Origin: Curtobacterium sp. 'Ferrero'
GTDB taxonomy: Bacteria > Actinomycetota > Actinomycetes > Actinomycetales > Microbacteriaceae
Reading direction: 5' to 3'
NCBI RefSeq assembly: GCF_002412165.1
Contig: NZ_NXIA01000009.1
Coordinates: 1 to 64,000 of the forward strand
DNA length: 64,000 nt
Position 1 is the first letter of the stretch. The number at the start of each line of letters is the position of its first letter. A program made the translations under genes and the position numbers. Below, piece by piece: positions 54,590-62,645 of this stretch. Below the pieces are notes generated by a model. The model did no database searches and was not told where the DNA came from. It saw only the letters and a list, made by a program, of their open reading frames with translations.

Positions 54590-57024
54590 GCGGCCCCGCG
54601 ACGCCCGCGGTCCGGGTCCGCCGGACCGCGCGGCGACGAGCCCGTCGGGTCGCGCCGCTCCGACTGGTGGGCGCCACGCTCGTCGTCTGGCTCCTCGTCG
54701 CGGTCGCGAGCGTCGCCTGGTGGCCGGTGTACCGGGACACGTCCATGGTCGTCGCAGGGGCGGCCGCGGTGGTGGTAGGGACGCTCGTCGCGGTGCTCGG
54801 CGCGTCGTTCCGTCTGTCGTCGCCCGTCGTCGGGCTCGCCACCGTCGCCGGCTTCGCGCTCGTCGGCGTGCCGGCCGCGGTGCCGAGCGAGGCCGACGGC
54901 GTGCTGCCGACGGGGACGGGACTCGTCGACCTGTTCGCCGGCGTCGCGCTGGGCTGGAAGCAGCTCGTGACCATCAGTCTGCCGGTCGGCTCGTACGAGG
55001 CCCTCCTCGTCCCGTACTTCGTGACGACCCTCGTCGTCACGGTGACCAGCGTGAGCGTGGCGACCCGTGCCTCCCGGCAGGAACTCGGCGCGATCGCGCC
55101 GTTCGTCCTGTTCGTCGCCGGCGTCGTGGTCGGACCGACCCGACTCGACACGTCGGTGCTCACCGCCGTGGTCCTGGCCGGCGTGGCGCTCGTCTGGGCA
55201 CTCACCGCACGGCACGCGCGACGTGCGGTGGCGGTGGCCTCGACGATCGGTGCGCGCGTGCCGGTCCTGCGTTCCGTCGTCCGGCCGGCGTTCGTCGGCA
55301 CGGGGACGATCGTGGCCGCGGCGGTGGTCGCGACGGGCCTCGGTCTCGTCGCTCCGCCCTCCGTCGGACGGACGGTCGCCCGCTCGGACGTGGTCAAGCC
55401 GTTCGACCCGCGAGACTACGTCAGCCCGCTCAGCGGGTTCCGTGCCTACGAGGAGCGCTCGGCCGCCGACCAGGCACAGCTCCGGGTGAGCGGTCTGCCG
55501 GCGGGCGGGTTCGTCCGGATCGCGACGCTCGACACGTACGACGGGGTCGTCTTCCGGGTCGGCGGGTCGGACGGCGCGTCCGGGAGCGGGACGTTCCAGC
55601 GGGTGCCGACGAGCGTCGACGTCCGGGGCGTCCAGGGCGAGACGGTCCGCGTCGGCGTGACGGTGGACGGGTACCGGGGCGTGTGGCTGCCCACGGTGGG
55701 CGACCTGGAACGCGTCACGTTCTCGGGCCGGCGCGCCGAGCAGGAGCGGAGCGCGTTCTTCTACAACCGGTCCACGGGCACGGCCGCTGTGCTCGGGGGT
55801 GTCTCCGACGGCACCTCCTACGACCTGACCGCCGTGCTCCCCGACCAACCTGACCAGGCCGAGCTCGCGGACGCGCGCCCGGGGTCGGCGACGGTCCCGA
55901 CGCCCCGCGGGGTGCCCGACGCGGTGCGCGACACCGTCGAGGCCTCCACCGACGACGCGGACAGCGACGGCGCGAAGCTCGTGGCGATGCTCGAGTACCT
56001 CAAGCGCACCGGCTACGTCAGCCACGGCGTCGGGGACGACCGCGCGAGCCGGTCCGGTCACGGCGCGGACCGCATCACCGAACTCCTCACCTCGCCGCTG
56101 ATGGTCGGCGACCAGGAGCAGTACGCTGCGGCGGCGGCGCTCATGGCCGACCAGCTCGGGTTCCCGGCGCGCGTCGTGCTCGGGTTCACCGAGGGCGGCG
56201 ACTCCGGGAGCGGGACGACCGACACCGACGGGACGACGACGTTCCGCGGGTCCGACGTGACCGCGCGCATCGAGGTCGACACGGCGCAGTGGGGGTGGGT
56301 CATGCTCAACCCGAACCCGATCGTGCGCAAGATCCCGGACGCGCAGCAGGAGACCCCGAAGCCCGTGACCCGGCCGGAGACCGTCGTGCCGCCGCCGCCC
56401 GCCGAGCAGCAGGACCAGGACCAGCAGGCGCCGCCGCAGAGCGACCGGAACACCCCGCCGGTGCAGCCGCTGTGGCTCCAGATCCTCCTCGCCGTCCTCC
56501 CCTGGGTGATCGGTGTGCTCGGGGTGGTCGCGCTCGTGCTGCTCCCGTTCGGGATCATCGTGCTCGTCAAGCGCATCCGCCGCCGTCGCCGACGCCGAGC
56601 ACCCTCGCCCCGGGGCCGTGTCGTCGGGGCGTGGGACGAGTACCGCGACGCACTCCTCGACCGCGGCCACCACGTCGCCGGTGCCGCGACCAGACGGGAG
56701 AGCGTGGCCGGTGCACCCGGCGACGGCGGCACCGGGCTGGCGGCCCTCGCCGACCGCGCGGTCTTCGGCCCGAACGACGTGGACGGCGCCACCGCGGACC
56801 GGATGTGGTCCGCCACCGAGGACGCCATCGCGAGCCTGCGCGTCGGTCGGACCCGTCGCGAGCGCTTCCGGGCAGCGGTGTCGCTCCGCTCCCTCCGGCG
56901 CTCCGACGGCACCGCACCTCCGGGACGTGGAGCGGCGCGCGACTACGATGGTCCGAGGTCGATCGGACGTCGTGGACGGCGCAGCGGTGATGGTCGGCCG
57001 AGTGAGGACAGAGGCACCACGTGA
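54586..57024 (+). CDS. TgpA-like transglutaminase-fold membrane protein with replaced catalytic triad
   Basis: 812 residues: about six N-terminal membrane helices, a large extracellular domain, a Pro/Gln linker, one more helix (ILLAVLPWVIGVLGVVALVL) and a charged cytoplasmic tail. The extracellular core aligns with TgpA transglutaminase motifs, but GYCEHFA reads GDQEQYA (Cys to Gln510), GRDAHAWVEV reads GSDVTARIEV (His to Thr559) and the final FDP reads LNP (Asp to Asn575). It should therefore be catalytically dead, probably a binding or scaffold unit. GTG start overlaps the DUF58 stop, and its stop overlaps the next gene. Confidence 0.88.
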   Translation: MSGPATPAVRVRRTARRRARRVAPLRLVGATLVVWLLVAVASVAWWPVYRDTSMVVAGAAAVVVGTLVAVLGASFRLSSPVVGLATVAGFALVGVPAAVPSEADGVLPTGTGLVDLFAGVALGWKQLVTISLPVGSYEALLVPYFVTTLVVTVTSVSVATRASRQELGAIAPFVLFVAGVVVGPTRLDTSVLTAVVLAGVALVWALTARHARRAVAVASTIGARVPVLRSVVRPAFVGTGTIVAAAVVATGLGLVAPPSVGRTVARSDVVKPFDPRDYVSPLSGFRAYEERSAADQAQLRVSGLPAGGFVRIATLDTYDGVVFRVGGSDGASGSGTFQRVPTSVDVRGVQGETVRVGVTVDGYRGVWLPTVGDLERVTFSGRRAEQERSAFFYNRSTGTAAVLGGVSDGTSYDLTAVLPDQPDQAELADARPGSATVPTPRGVPDAVRDTVEASTDDADSDGAKLVAMLEYLKRTGYVSHGVGDDRASRSGHGADRITELLTSPLMVGDQEQYAAAAALMADQLGFPARVVLGFTEGGDSGSGTTDTDGTTTFRGSDVTARIEVDTAQWGWVMLNPNPIVRKIPDAQQETPKPVTRPETVVPPPPAEQQDQDQQAPPQSDRNTPPVQPLWLQILLAVLPWVIGVLGVVALVLLPFGIIVLVKRIRRRRRRRAPSPRGRVVGAWDEYRDALLDRGHHVAGAATRRESVAGAPGDGGTGLAALADRAVFGPNDVDGATADRMWSATEDAIASLRVGRTRRERFRAAVSLRSLRRSDGTAPPGRGAARDYDGPRSIGRRGRRSGDGRPSEDRGTT

Positions 57025-58838
57025 TCAGATGCGAACACTGCGGCTCGGCGCTCCCCGACGGAGCGATCTTCTGCGGTGAGTGCGGTCGAGCGGTGACGGC
57101 CTCCGCGGTCCGTCGACCCGCAGCACCTGCTCCGGTCGAGGAGACACCCCCGCCGCCGCTGCTCCAGCCGGATGCGCACGGCCGCCGGGTCGATCCGGCC
57201 GCCGATGCCTGGCTGCCGGAGTCGACCCTCGACCCGGCCACGCGCGCCTGGCTGACCGGCGCGGACCGGAGCGGTGAGCTCCCGCCGGCCCCGCTCCCGA
57301 CGTGGGGTCCGGACGCCGGCGCGCCCCGCTCTGCCCCGACGCACGTGCACGGCGGCGAGTCGGGCTTCGGCGGCCCGCGTCCCAGCGGTGACGACAACCC
57401 AGGGTCCGGCGCGTCGACCGAACCGGAGCCGTCGCTCGACCCGGACTCGTTCGCCGGGCAGGGCGCTGACGAGCCCGACACCGCTGCGACGACCGACCGG
57501 TCCGGTGCCGCTGCGACGACCGACCGGCCGCGGGTCGAGGACGACCCCGAGGTCACGCGTGTCGCCGACAGCCGACCCGGGCGACGCGAGGCTGCTGCAG
57601 CCCCGAGCGCGCCGTCGTGGTGGATCGGCCGATCGGGAGCGCCGGAACCGACCTCGGACGGGCAGGAGACCGATCGCGCCGACGAGACCGCCGCACCGGA
57701 GCCACAGCCGAACGACACCGTCGCGGTCGAGCCCCTCGTCGACCGGCGCCCCGCACCGCGTCCCACCCCGCTGGTCGCCCCCGGCGCGGCGGGAGCCGTC
57801 TGCCACATCTGCGGGCACCCCCTCGAACCGGACGACATCTTCTGTGGCGCGTGCGGCGCGGTCCGACCAGCGGTGACGGCGGCCTTCACCGGGCCCGTCG
57901 TCCCGCTCCCGGTCGCCCGGCCCGACTGGGCAGCCGAGGACGAGCAGCCCCACGCTCGCCCGAACGGCGAGGACGGGGAGGACGGCGAGGACCGGTCGCC
58001 GGTGGCTGCCGACCCGTCGACGTCCGAGCGCCGACCGGAAGAGGGCTCGGGCAGCGTTCAGGCCGATCGTGACTCCGCCGACGCTGACGCTCCCGCCATC
58101 GCAACGGCCGACGCCGGAGCCGTCGACACCGACGCCGCCGCTGACCCCGCGGCCGATCGTGGCGCAGCCCCCGAAGCCGACCTGCACGCCGGTGACGCGG
58201 TCGCAGCGGAGCGCCCCTCGACCACGAGTCCGGACCACTCCGAACCGGCGTTCCGGTCGGCGACCATCCCGTCGAGCGCCCCGCCGGTCGACGAACGGCC
58301 GGCGGTCCCGACGGTCGCGCCCCTCCCGCCGATCCCCGGGCTGCCCGAGCCGGCGGTGTCGACCCTGGCGAGCCCGCCTCAGGTGGCCCCCGGCGGTCCG
58401 GCCGCGCCGACGAGCGCGTCATCGGCCAGCGACGACGGCGTGGTCGAGGACGGCGAGGACGTCGACGGCGAAGACGTCGACGAGACTCGCATCGTCACGA
58501 AGACCCCGTCCCGGTCGCCGTTCGTCCTGCACTTCAGCACGGGGGAGCGGGTCGACGTCCACGGGACCGGTCTGCTCGGCCGGCTCCCGCGACCGCAGCC
58601 GGGGGAGCGCTTCGACGAGCTCCTGACCATCCACGACCCGGGCAAGTCGGTCTCCAAGACGCACCTCGAGCTCGGCCGTGACGGCGACGACCTCTGGGTG
58701 TCCGACCGCTTCTCGGGCAACGGCACGGTGGTCCGCCACATCGACGGTTCGATCCGCCGCTGTGAGCCCGGGCGCCGGTACCGGGTCGAGCGTGGTGCGC
58801 GGGTGGACGTGGGCGAGCAGTTCTTCCTCGTGCAGTAG
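57021..58838 (+). CDS. Double zinc-ribbon and FHA-domain protein
   Basis: 605 residues. The N-terminus is a zinc ribbon (CEHCGSALPDGAIFCGECGRAV). A second ribbon of the same form (CHICGHPLEPDDIFCGACGA) lies at about residues 257-276, between two long acidic, Pro/Ala-rich disordered regions. The C-terminal 110 residues form an FHA domain (TGLLGRLPRP, SVSKTHLELG, DRFSGNGTVV). This is a phosphothreonine-reader closing the cluster. GTG start overlaps the transglutaminase-like stop by 4 bases. Partner and ligand unknown. Confidence 0.9.
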   Translation: MIRCEHCGSALPDGAIFCGECGRAVTASAVRRPAAPAPVEETPPPPLLQPDAHGRRVDPAADAWLPESTLDPATRAWLTGADRSGELPPAPLPTWGPDAGAPRSAPTHVHGGESGFGGPRPSGDDNPGSGASTEPEPSLDPDSFAGQGADEPDTAATTDRSGAAATTDRPRVEDDPEVTRVADSRPGRREAAAAPSAPSWWIGRSGAPEPTSDGQETDRADETAAPEPQPNDTVAVEPLVDRRPAPRPTPLVAPGAAGAVCHICGHPLEPDDIFCGACGAVRPAVTAAFTGPVVPLPVARPDWAAEDEQPHARPNGEDGEDGEDRSPVAADPSTSERRPEEGSGSVQADRDSADADAPAIATADAGAVDTDAAADPAADRGAAPEADLHAGDAVAAERPSTTSPDHSEPAFRSATIPSSAPPVDERPAVPTVAPLPPIPGLPEPAVSTLASPPQVAPGGPAAPTSASSASDDGVVEDGEDVDGEDVDETRIVTKTPSRSPFVLHFSTGERVDVHGTGLLGRLPRPQPGERFDELLTIHDPGKSVSKTHLELGRDGDDLWVSDRFSGNGTVVRHIDGSIRRCEPGRRYRVERGARVDVGEQFFLVQ

Positions 58839-59169
58839 CGCACCGGCCTCGTCCTCCGTCAGCTGACCCGTCCGACCGCCATCCGACGTGTCCGAGATGC
58901 GGATGTGGACGCGTTGTCCGGCAGCACGGAGCCGCTCCCTCGACAAGGGCACAGTTCAGCCGCCGTGGGTCTCGGCGCGCTCGTACGACCTGCGTGCACT
59001 GAGATGGTTCACGGACCACCTCTGTGAGCCAGGGATCGGTCCTGAGCGTGACCGTCCGAGTCCGAAGCACCCGCGGGAAGGCTGTCTTTGATGGACCGGC
59101 CATCGGGGCGCTCAGCGTGCCTCGTGCCGTGCTCTCGAAGACCGCGATCCGGCCGGATACGCTGCGGAC
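58839..59169. other. 331-base gap with no convincing gene
   Basis: Between the zinc-ribbon/FHA gene and the small membrane protein. A 67-codon plus-strand frame from 58888 has no ribosome site or family resemblance and I do not call it. Only the leaderless -10 TACGCT (59158-59163) is recognisable. Confidence 0.6.
59158..59163 (+). promoter_or_regulatory. Leaderless promoter -10 (TACGCT) of the small membrane protein gene
   Basis: TACGCT, then GCGGAC, then ATG at 59170; no ribosome site. Confidence 0.55.
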
Positions 59170-59406
59170 ATGAACGAGTTCCGCGCTCTCCGCCTCGTTG
59201 GCGGCATCATCGCTGCCGCAGGCGGCCTTCTCTGCGTTACCGCGGTGATCGCTACCTTCGCTGTCGGATTCGATGGTGGAGCGAACATCGGCGCTGGCCT
59301 CCTGCTGCTTGTGGGAGTGCCTGTCGCGATCGGAGGCGGAGCCATCCTGCTCGTCGCCGCGGTCGGTTCGCTCGTTCGTCGGCGAGGTCGTACCTCCGAC
59401 GCGTGA
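59170..59406 (+). CDS. Small two-helix membrane protein
   Basis: 78 residues with two hydrophobic helices (VGGIIAAAGGLLCVTAVIAT and GAGLLLLVGVPVAIGGGAIL) joined by a short loop, and a basic C-terminus (RRRGRTSDA). Leaderless start supports it being expressed. No family recognised. Confidence 0.7.
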   Translation: MNEFRALRLVGGIIAAAGGLLCVTAVIATFAVGFDGGANIGAGLLLLVGVPVAIGGGAILLVAAVGSLVRRRGRTSDA

Positions 59407-59611
59407 TGGGGCAGAGCGGATGCGACCTGCCAGAAGTCGGGCGCGTCAGCAACCGATCGGTCTTCGGGACGTCGGGATCTACGGGGCTCATCCCTCCCAC
59501 GCGTTGCGCAGCTCGCCCACGGCGCGACCGAGGCCCGAGCGCGAAGCACTTCAGCCCGAGGCGTTCGACCCTGCGCCGCTGAACGACCGGCCGTTCTTTG
59601 ACCTCACGTAC

Positions 59612-59617
59612 TACGGT
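59612..59617 (+). promoter_or_regulatory. Leaderless promoter -10 (TACGGT) of the barstar gene
   Basis: TACGGT, then TCCAGC, then GTG at 59624. This spacing fixes the barstar start and argues against using the longer open frame upstream. Confidence 0.55.
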
Positions 59618-59623
59618 TCCAGC

Positions 59624-60067
59624 GTGACGGCATTCTCTACCGACGACATCCTCGGTAACAGGCTGGACTTCGAGATTGCCCGTGACGGATTCGTCTGCAG
59701 GCTGCACGGCGACGCTGCGTTGCGCAACGCCGAGACGTGGCTTCGACGCGAGGGCTACCGGGTCATCGAACTGGACGCCGGGGCACGGAGAGAAGCCATG
59801 CAGATGCACATCGCTTTCGCGACGGCCCTCCAGTTCCCCGGCCACTACGGCAAGAACCTGAGCGCGCTCAACGACTGCATGTCAGACGTAGCCGAGGCGG
59901 AGTACGGATGGGACCCGACCGAGACCGGGCTCGTCCTGATCGTCTCCGGCTTCGACGATCTCGCTCAACGACTCCCACGCATCGCCGACCATGTGAAGCA
60001 GATTCTGGCAAGGCAGGGACGCTACGCAGCGCTCTTCGGGAACCGGCTCCTCACGATCTTGTCCTGA
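59624..60067 (+). CDS. Barstar-family ribonuclease inhibitor
   Basis: 147-residue protein whose second half matches barstar: YRVIELDAGA, then AFATALQFPGHYGKNLSALN with DCMSD, the helix that plugs the barnase active site, and a C-terminal helix (IADHVKQILARQGRYAALFG). Barstars neutralise secreted or contact-delivered RNase toxins. No barnase-type nuclease is encoded nearby, so it is an orphan immunity gene or has another role. GTG start from the leaderless promoter. Confidence 0.88.
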   Translation: MTAFSTDDILGNRLDFEIARDGFVCRLHGDAALRNAETWLRREGYRVIELDAGARREAMQMHIAFATALQFPGHYGKNLSALNDCMSDVAEAEYGWDPTETGLVLIVSGFDDLAQRLPRIADHVKQILARQGRYAALFGNRLLTILS

Positions 60068-60251
60068 AGAGGATCCGCCGTCGGCCAACGCCATCAGTTG
60101 TCGGGTCCATGGGCGCCCACACTTGGCCCGGCTCGAACGGGCTGCCTCCCTCTCCCAAACTCGGCCAGGCCCTGTGGGCGGGTGACTGGCTGGGGCAAGC
60201 CAGAAGGATTGTATGACCGCGGCCTCGTTCCGTGTCTCGTGAGCCGATCCT

Positions 60252-60788
60252 TCACTGAGGCTCAGCAATTTCGAGGTCGAGACCGGCGGCGATGAGATCA
60301 GCTGTCCTGTCCGCGCTGAGATCGCTGGTGTCGAGCCACCATCCGCGGTCTCCGAAGCCGCGACGCATCGCCTCGTCCAGTTCGTCGTACCCGTCGAAGG
60401 TGAACCGCTCGCTTGCCGCTCTCCCTGCGTTGCGTTCCTTGCAGGCCTCTGCGCCCGGAGCCAGAACAACCAGAGATGGGGTGTCTGACCGGAGATGCCC
60501 GAGTAGCCGGTTGAGGTGCGCACCGTCCGGGATGACGCAGTCGATGACGGTGACGAAGCCAGCGTCGGTGAAGTTCTTTGCCAGCGCAGCCAGGTTCCGG
60601 TAGCTGAGTTCGACCTGACGCGCGGCTTCCTCCGCTGGGTGACCGAGTGGCCAGACGGCACCGGCGAGAATCATCGCGTTCATGTCGTCGGCTGCGACGC
60701 GCGCGGCGCGCGGCATCCTCGCTGCGAGAAGCCGAGTCACGGTGGACTTGCCGGCACCGGGCATCCCGGTCACGATCACTGTCTGCAC
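60252..60788 (-). CDS. P-loop kinase/ATPase, AAA_33-like
   Basis: 178-residue P-loop NTPase with Walker A GMPGAGKST at residues 8-16 and a fold like shikimate/zeta-type small-molecule kinases (VTRLLAARMPRAARVAADDMN, then VIDCVIPDGAHLNRLLGHL). The substrate cannot be predicted; similar proteins occur as stand-alone genes near transferases or toxin systems. GTG start. It faces the barstar gene across 184 bases in which I see no gene. Confidence 0.85.
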   Translation of the reverse strand: MQTVIVTGMPGAGKSTVTRLLAARMPRAARVAADDMNAMILAGAVWPLGHPAEEAARQVELSYRNLAALAKNFTDAGFVTVIDCVIPDGAHLNRLLGHLRSDTPSLVVLAPGAEACKERNAGRAASERFTFDGYDELDEAMRRGFGDRGWWLDTSDLSADRTADLIAAGLDLEIAEPQ

Positions 60789-60913
60789 GAAGCCATCCGA
60801 CCACGACTGCGGTCGTTCGAGTCTCCGGTGAGACTCTCGACGTCGGCTTGATCAGAGGAGCCGTCGGGTCGCCGGTGCCCGGTAGCGGATGCTCGATCAA
60901 GCGTGGCGGGCGG

Positions 60914-60919
60914 TAGCTT
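60914..60919 (+). promoter_or_regulatory. Leaderless promoter -10 (TAGCTT) of the NUDIX gene
   Basis: TAGCTT, then CGGAAC, then GTG at 60926. Confidence 0.5.
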
Positions 60920-60925
60920 CGGAAC

Positions 60926-61378
60926 GTGGCCGTTTCTGAGTACGTACGATCGCTACGACAGCAGGTCGGCAGCAGCTACCTCCTCCTCCCCGGTGTGACC
61001 GCGGTCGTCCGAGACGGCGATCGCTTCCTCCTGGCTCGCCAGAGCGACTCCGGACGGTGGAGCTTGGTCGGTGGCGGTGTGGAACCCGGCGAAGAACCGC
61101 GCGCCGCTCTGCAGCGCGAAGTGCGAGAAGAGCTCGGCGTCGGCAGCGACATCATCCGGATCGTCGGCGCCTACGGCGGCCCCCTTCTCGAGAACGTCTA
61201 CCCCGATGGTGACCACGTCGGGTACGTGACGGTGGCGTACCTCTGCTCACTCGATGCCGCAGCGTTCGCCCTTGATGAAGACGAAGTGCTCGAGATCCGG
61301 TGGGTCACTCTCGCCGAGCTCGGTGAGCTGGATCATCACGAGTGGATCGACCAGGTGCTGCACGACGCCGTCCGGTGA
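60926..61378 (+). CDS. NUDIX hydrolase
   Basis: 150 residues with a complete Nudix box GVEPGEEPRAALQREVREEL followed by Gly-Val (G-x5-E-x7-REVxEELGV), which binds magnesium and cleaves nucleoside diphosphate-X bonds. The N-terminal GVTAVVRDGDRFLLARQSDSG is typical of the MutT-like subgroup. Substrate unknown. Leaderless GTG start. The stop is 8 bases from that of the convergent unknown gene. Confidence 0.92.
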   Translation: MAVSEYVRSLRQQVGSSYLLLPGVTAVVRDGDRFLLARQSDSGRWSLVGGGVEPGEEPRAALQREVREELGVGSDIIRIVGAYGGPLLENVYPDGDHVGYVTVAYLCSLDAAAFALDEDEVLEIRWVTLAELGELDHHEWIDQVLHDAVR

Positions 61379-61386
61379 CCGCTCGA

Positions 61387-61800
61387 CTACGGGGACGTCG
61401 GAAAGGACCAATCGTCAGGGTAGGCAAGTGGCACGGCGACGACTTGGACGTCATCGCGGTACACGATCCGACCCGGCGTTCGGGTGGTCAGCTTCACCCA
61501 TGGGACGTCATAGCGGTCGAGAAGATCGAGGTAGGGCTGCGTGAGTGCCAGGAGTTCGACTGCGCGCGTGTTGAACCACGCACGGGCTCCAGGGTTGTCG
61601 ACCTGGTCGTAGCAAGAGGGATCGACCGTTGTCGGATCGGCGTAGGCGGCGGCGGCTCGCCGATTCGCCGCTCGGTGCCAAGCGGCGTCCTCGCCGTTGA
61701 GCAGGCCGCTGTGGCGGAGGCCGTTCGCGAGTGCGAAGACGCCCGGGTAGTGACCGTTCCGGTTGGGGACGGCGCTCTGCCACCGCACGAACTCGACCAT
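61387..61800 (-). CDS. Conserved-looking hypothetical protein
   Basis: 137-residue protein starting MVEFVRWQSAVPNRNGHYPG. No membrane helix. Trp, Tyr and charged residues are spread evenly, ending VPWVKLTTRTPGRIVYRDDV and VQVVAVPLAYPD, as in a folded cytosolic protein. I chose ATG 61800 because a leaderless -10 (TACGCT on the minus strand, 61812-61807) lies six bases upstream; the open frame 32 codons longer has no such signal. I do not recognise the family. Confidence 0.7.
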   Translation of the reverse strand: MVEFVRWQSAVPNRNGHYPGVFALANGLRHSGLLNGEDAAWHRAANRRAAAAYADPTTVDPSCYDQVDNPGARAWFNTRAVELLALTQPYLDLLDRYDVPWVKLTTRTPGRIVYRDDVQVVAVPLAYPDDWSFPTSP

Positions 61801-61806
61801 CAGTGC

Positions 61807-61812
61807 AGCGTA
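61807..61812 (-). promoter_or_regulatory. Leaderless promoter -10 (TACGCT) of the hypothetical gene at 61800
   Basis: Minus-strand TACGCT, then GCACTG, then ATG at 61800. Confidence 0.5.
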
Positions 61813-61951
61813 CTTCCGAGCCGGAGGTCGGCGCGGGTGGTCCTCGGCCGACTGACCGATCCTCAGCGGACCGGGCTGTTCAAGACAAGGGAACAACCCG
61901 AAGAGTGCCGGGACACATCGGGCCGAGCGGACTGGCCTCTCGGCTCACGAC

Positions 61952-62505
61952 ATGATCGTCGTGAGGAGCACGACTTCCGGTGACGAGTTCCCGAGCCCCA
62001 CGGAAGTCCGGGCGCTCTACCGGACGGCGTCGGAACAGCCTCCGCTGTCCGAGCCACCGTCCACAGCCGAGCTGTTCGCGACGCTCTACCAAGCAGCGAC
62101 TCGCAGCGAACGAGTTGTTGCGACGGCCGCTCGCGACAGCCGTCGCCTCGTCGCGTTCGCGTACGGGCATCCGTGGCGATGGGAAGAGCAACGGTACCCG
62201 TGGGCTGATGAGCTGCGAGCGAGTCTGGGCGACGAAGCACCGAAGCTCGACGGCTCGTTCGCGCTGAACCTCCTTGCCCGAGCACCAGGCGAGAAGTACC
62301 ACGGCTTGGGACGCGGCGTGCTCGTCGAATGGCTCGGCGCGATCAACAGCGATCCGTGCTGGTTGCAGACGTCCGACCTCGACAGTCCAGCCCGAAGGCT
62401 CTACGTCTCGCTGGGCTTCGCGACCATCGGCCACGGCCCCGCAGCCCGAACGGTGCACCGGGGCTGGTTCTCTTCAGGCCGGGGATCGGTGCCGAGCCTC
62501 GGTAG
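61952..62505 (+). pseudogene. GNAT-family N-acetyltransferase, probably frameshifted near its 3' end
   Basis: About 160 residues match a GNAT fold: LVAFAYGHPWRWEE, GSFALNLLARAPGEKYHGLG with the acetyl-CoA loop GLGRGVLVEWL, and SPARRLYVSLGFATIGHG. After GFATIGHG the frame stays open far past the fold and into the next lipoprotein gene, giving unlikely sequence. Moving one base back near 62435-62450, at the C-run CGGCCCC, gives a short hydrophobic ending (GLVLFRPGIGAEPR) and a TAG at 62503. A one-base deletion is therefore likely. Start ATG 61952 is uncertain; GTG 61960 is possible. Confidence 0.6.
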
Positions 62506-62633
62506 CCCATCATCCGACGGGACGGTGGGCAAGCCGTGGGTGGTCGTCGCCACCGTCCTCTCCGGTGTCCGCTGGGCGACCGTCTCACCCGATCTCCGCC
62601 GGATGGTCGATGCGTCGGGTCGTCTGCGGCCCG

Positions 62634-62639
62634 TACGGT
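62634..62639 (+). promoter_or_regulatory. Leaderless promoter -10 (TACGGT) of the lipoprotein gene
   Basis: TACGGT, then CGAAAG, then ATG at 62646. Confidence 0.55.
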
Positions 62640-62645
62640 CGAAAG

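Noticed and set aside
58888..59091. 67-codon plus-strand frame in the gap after the zinc-ribbon/FHA gene
   Set aside because: No ribosome site, no promoter spacing and no recognisable sequence.
59416..59623. Upstream extension of the barstar frame
   Set aside because: Translation is unlike barstar and contains the TACGGT promoter element; GTG 59624 fits both family and promoter.
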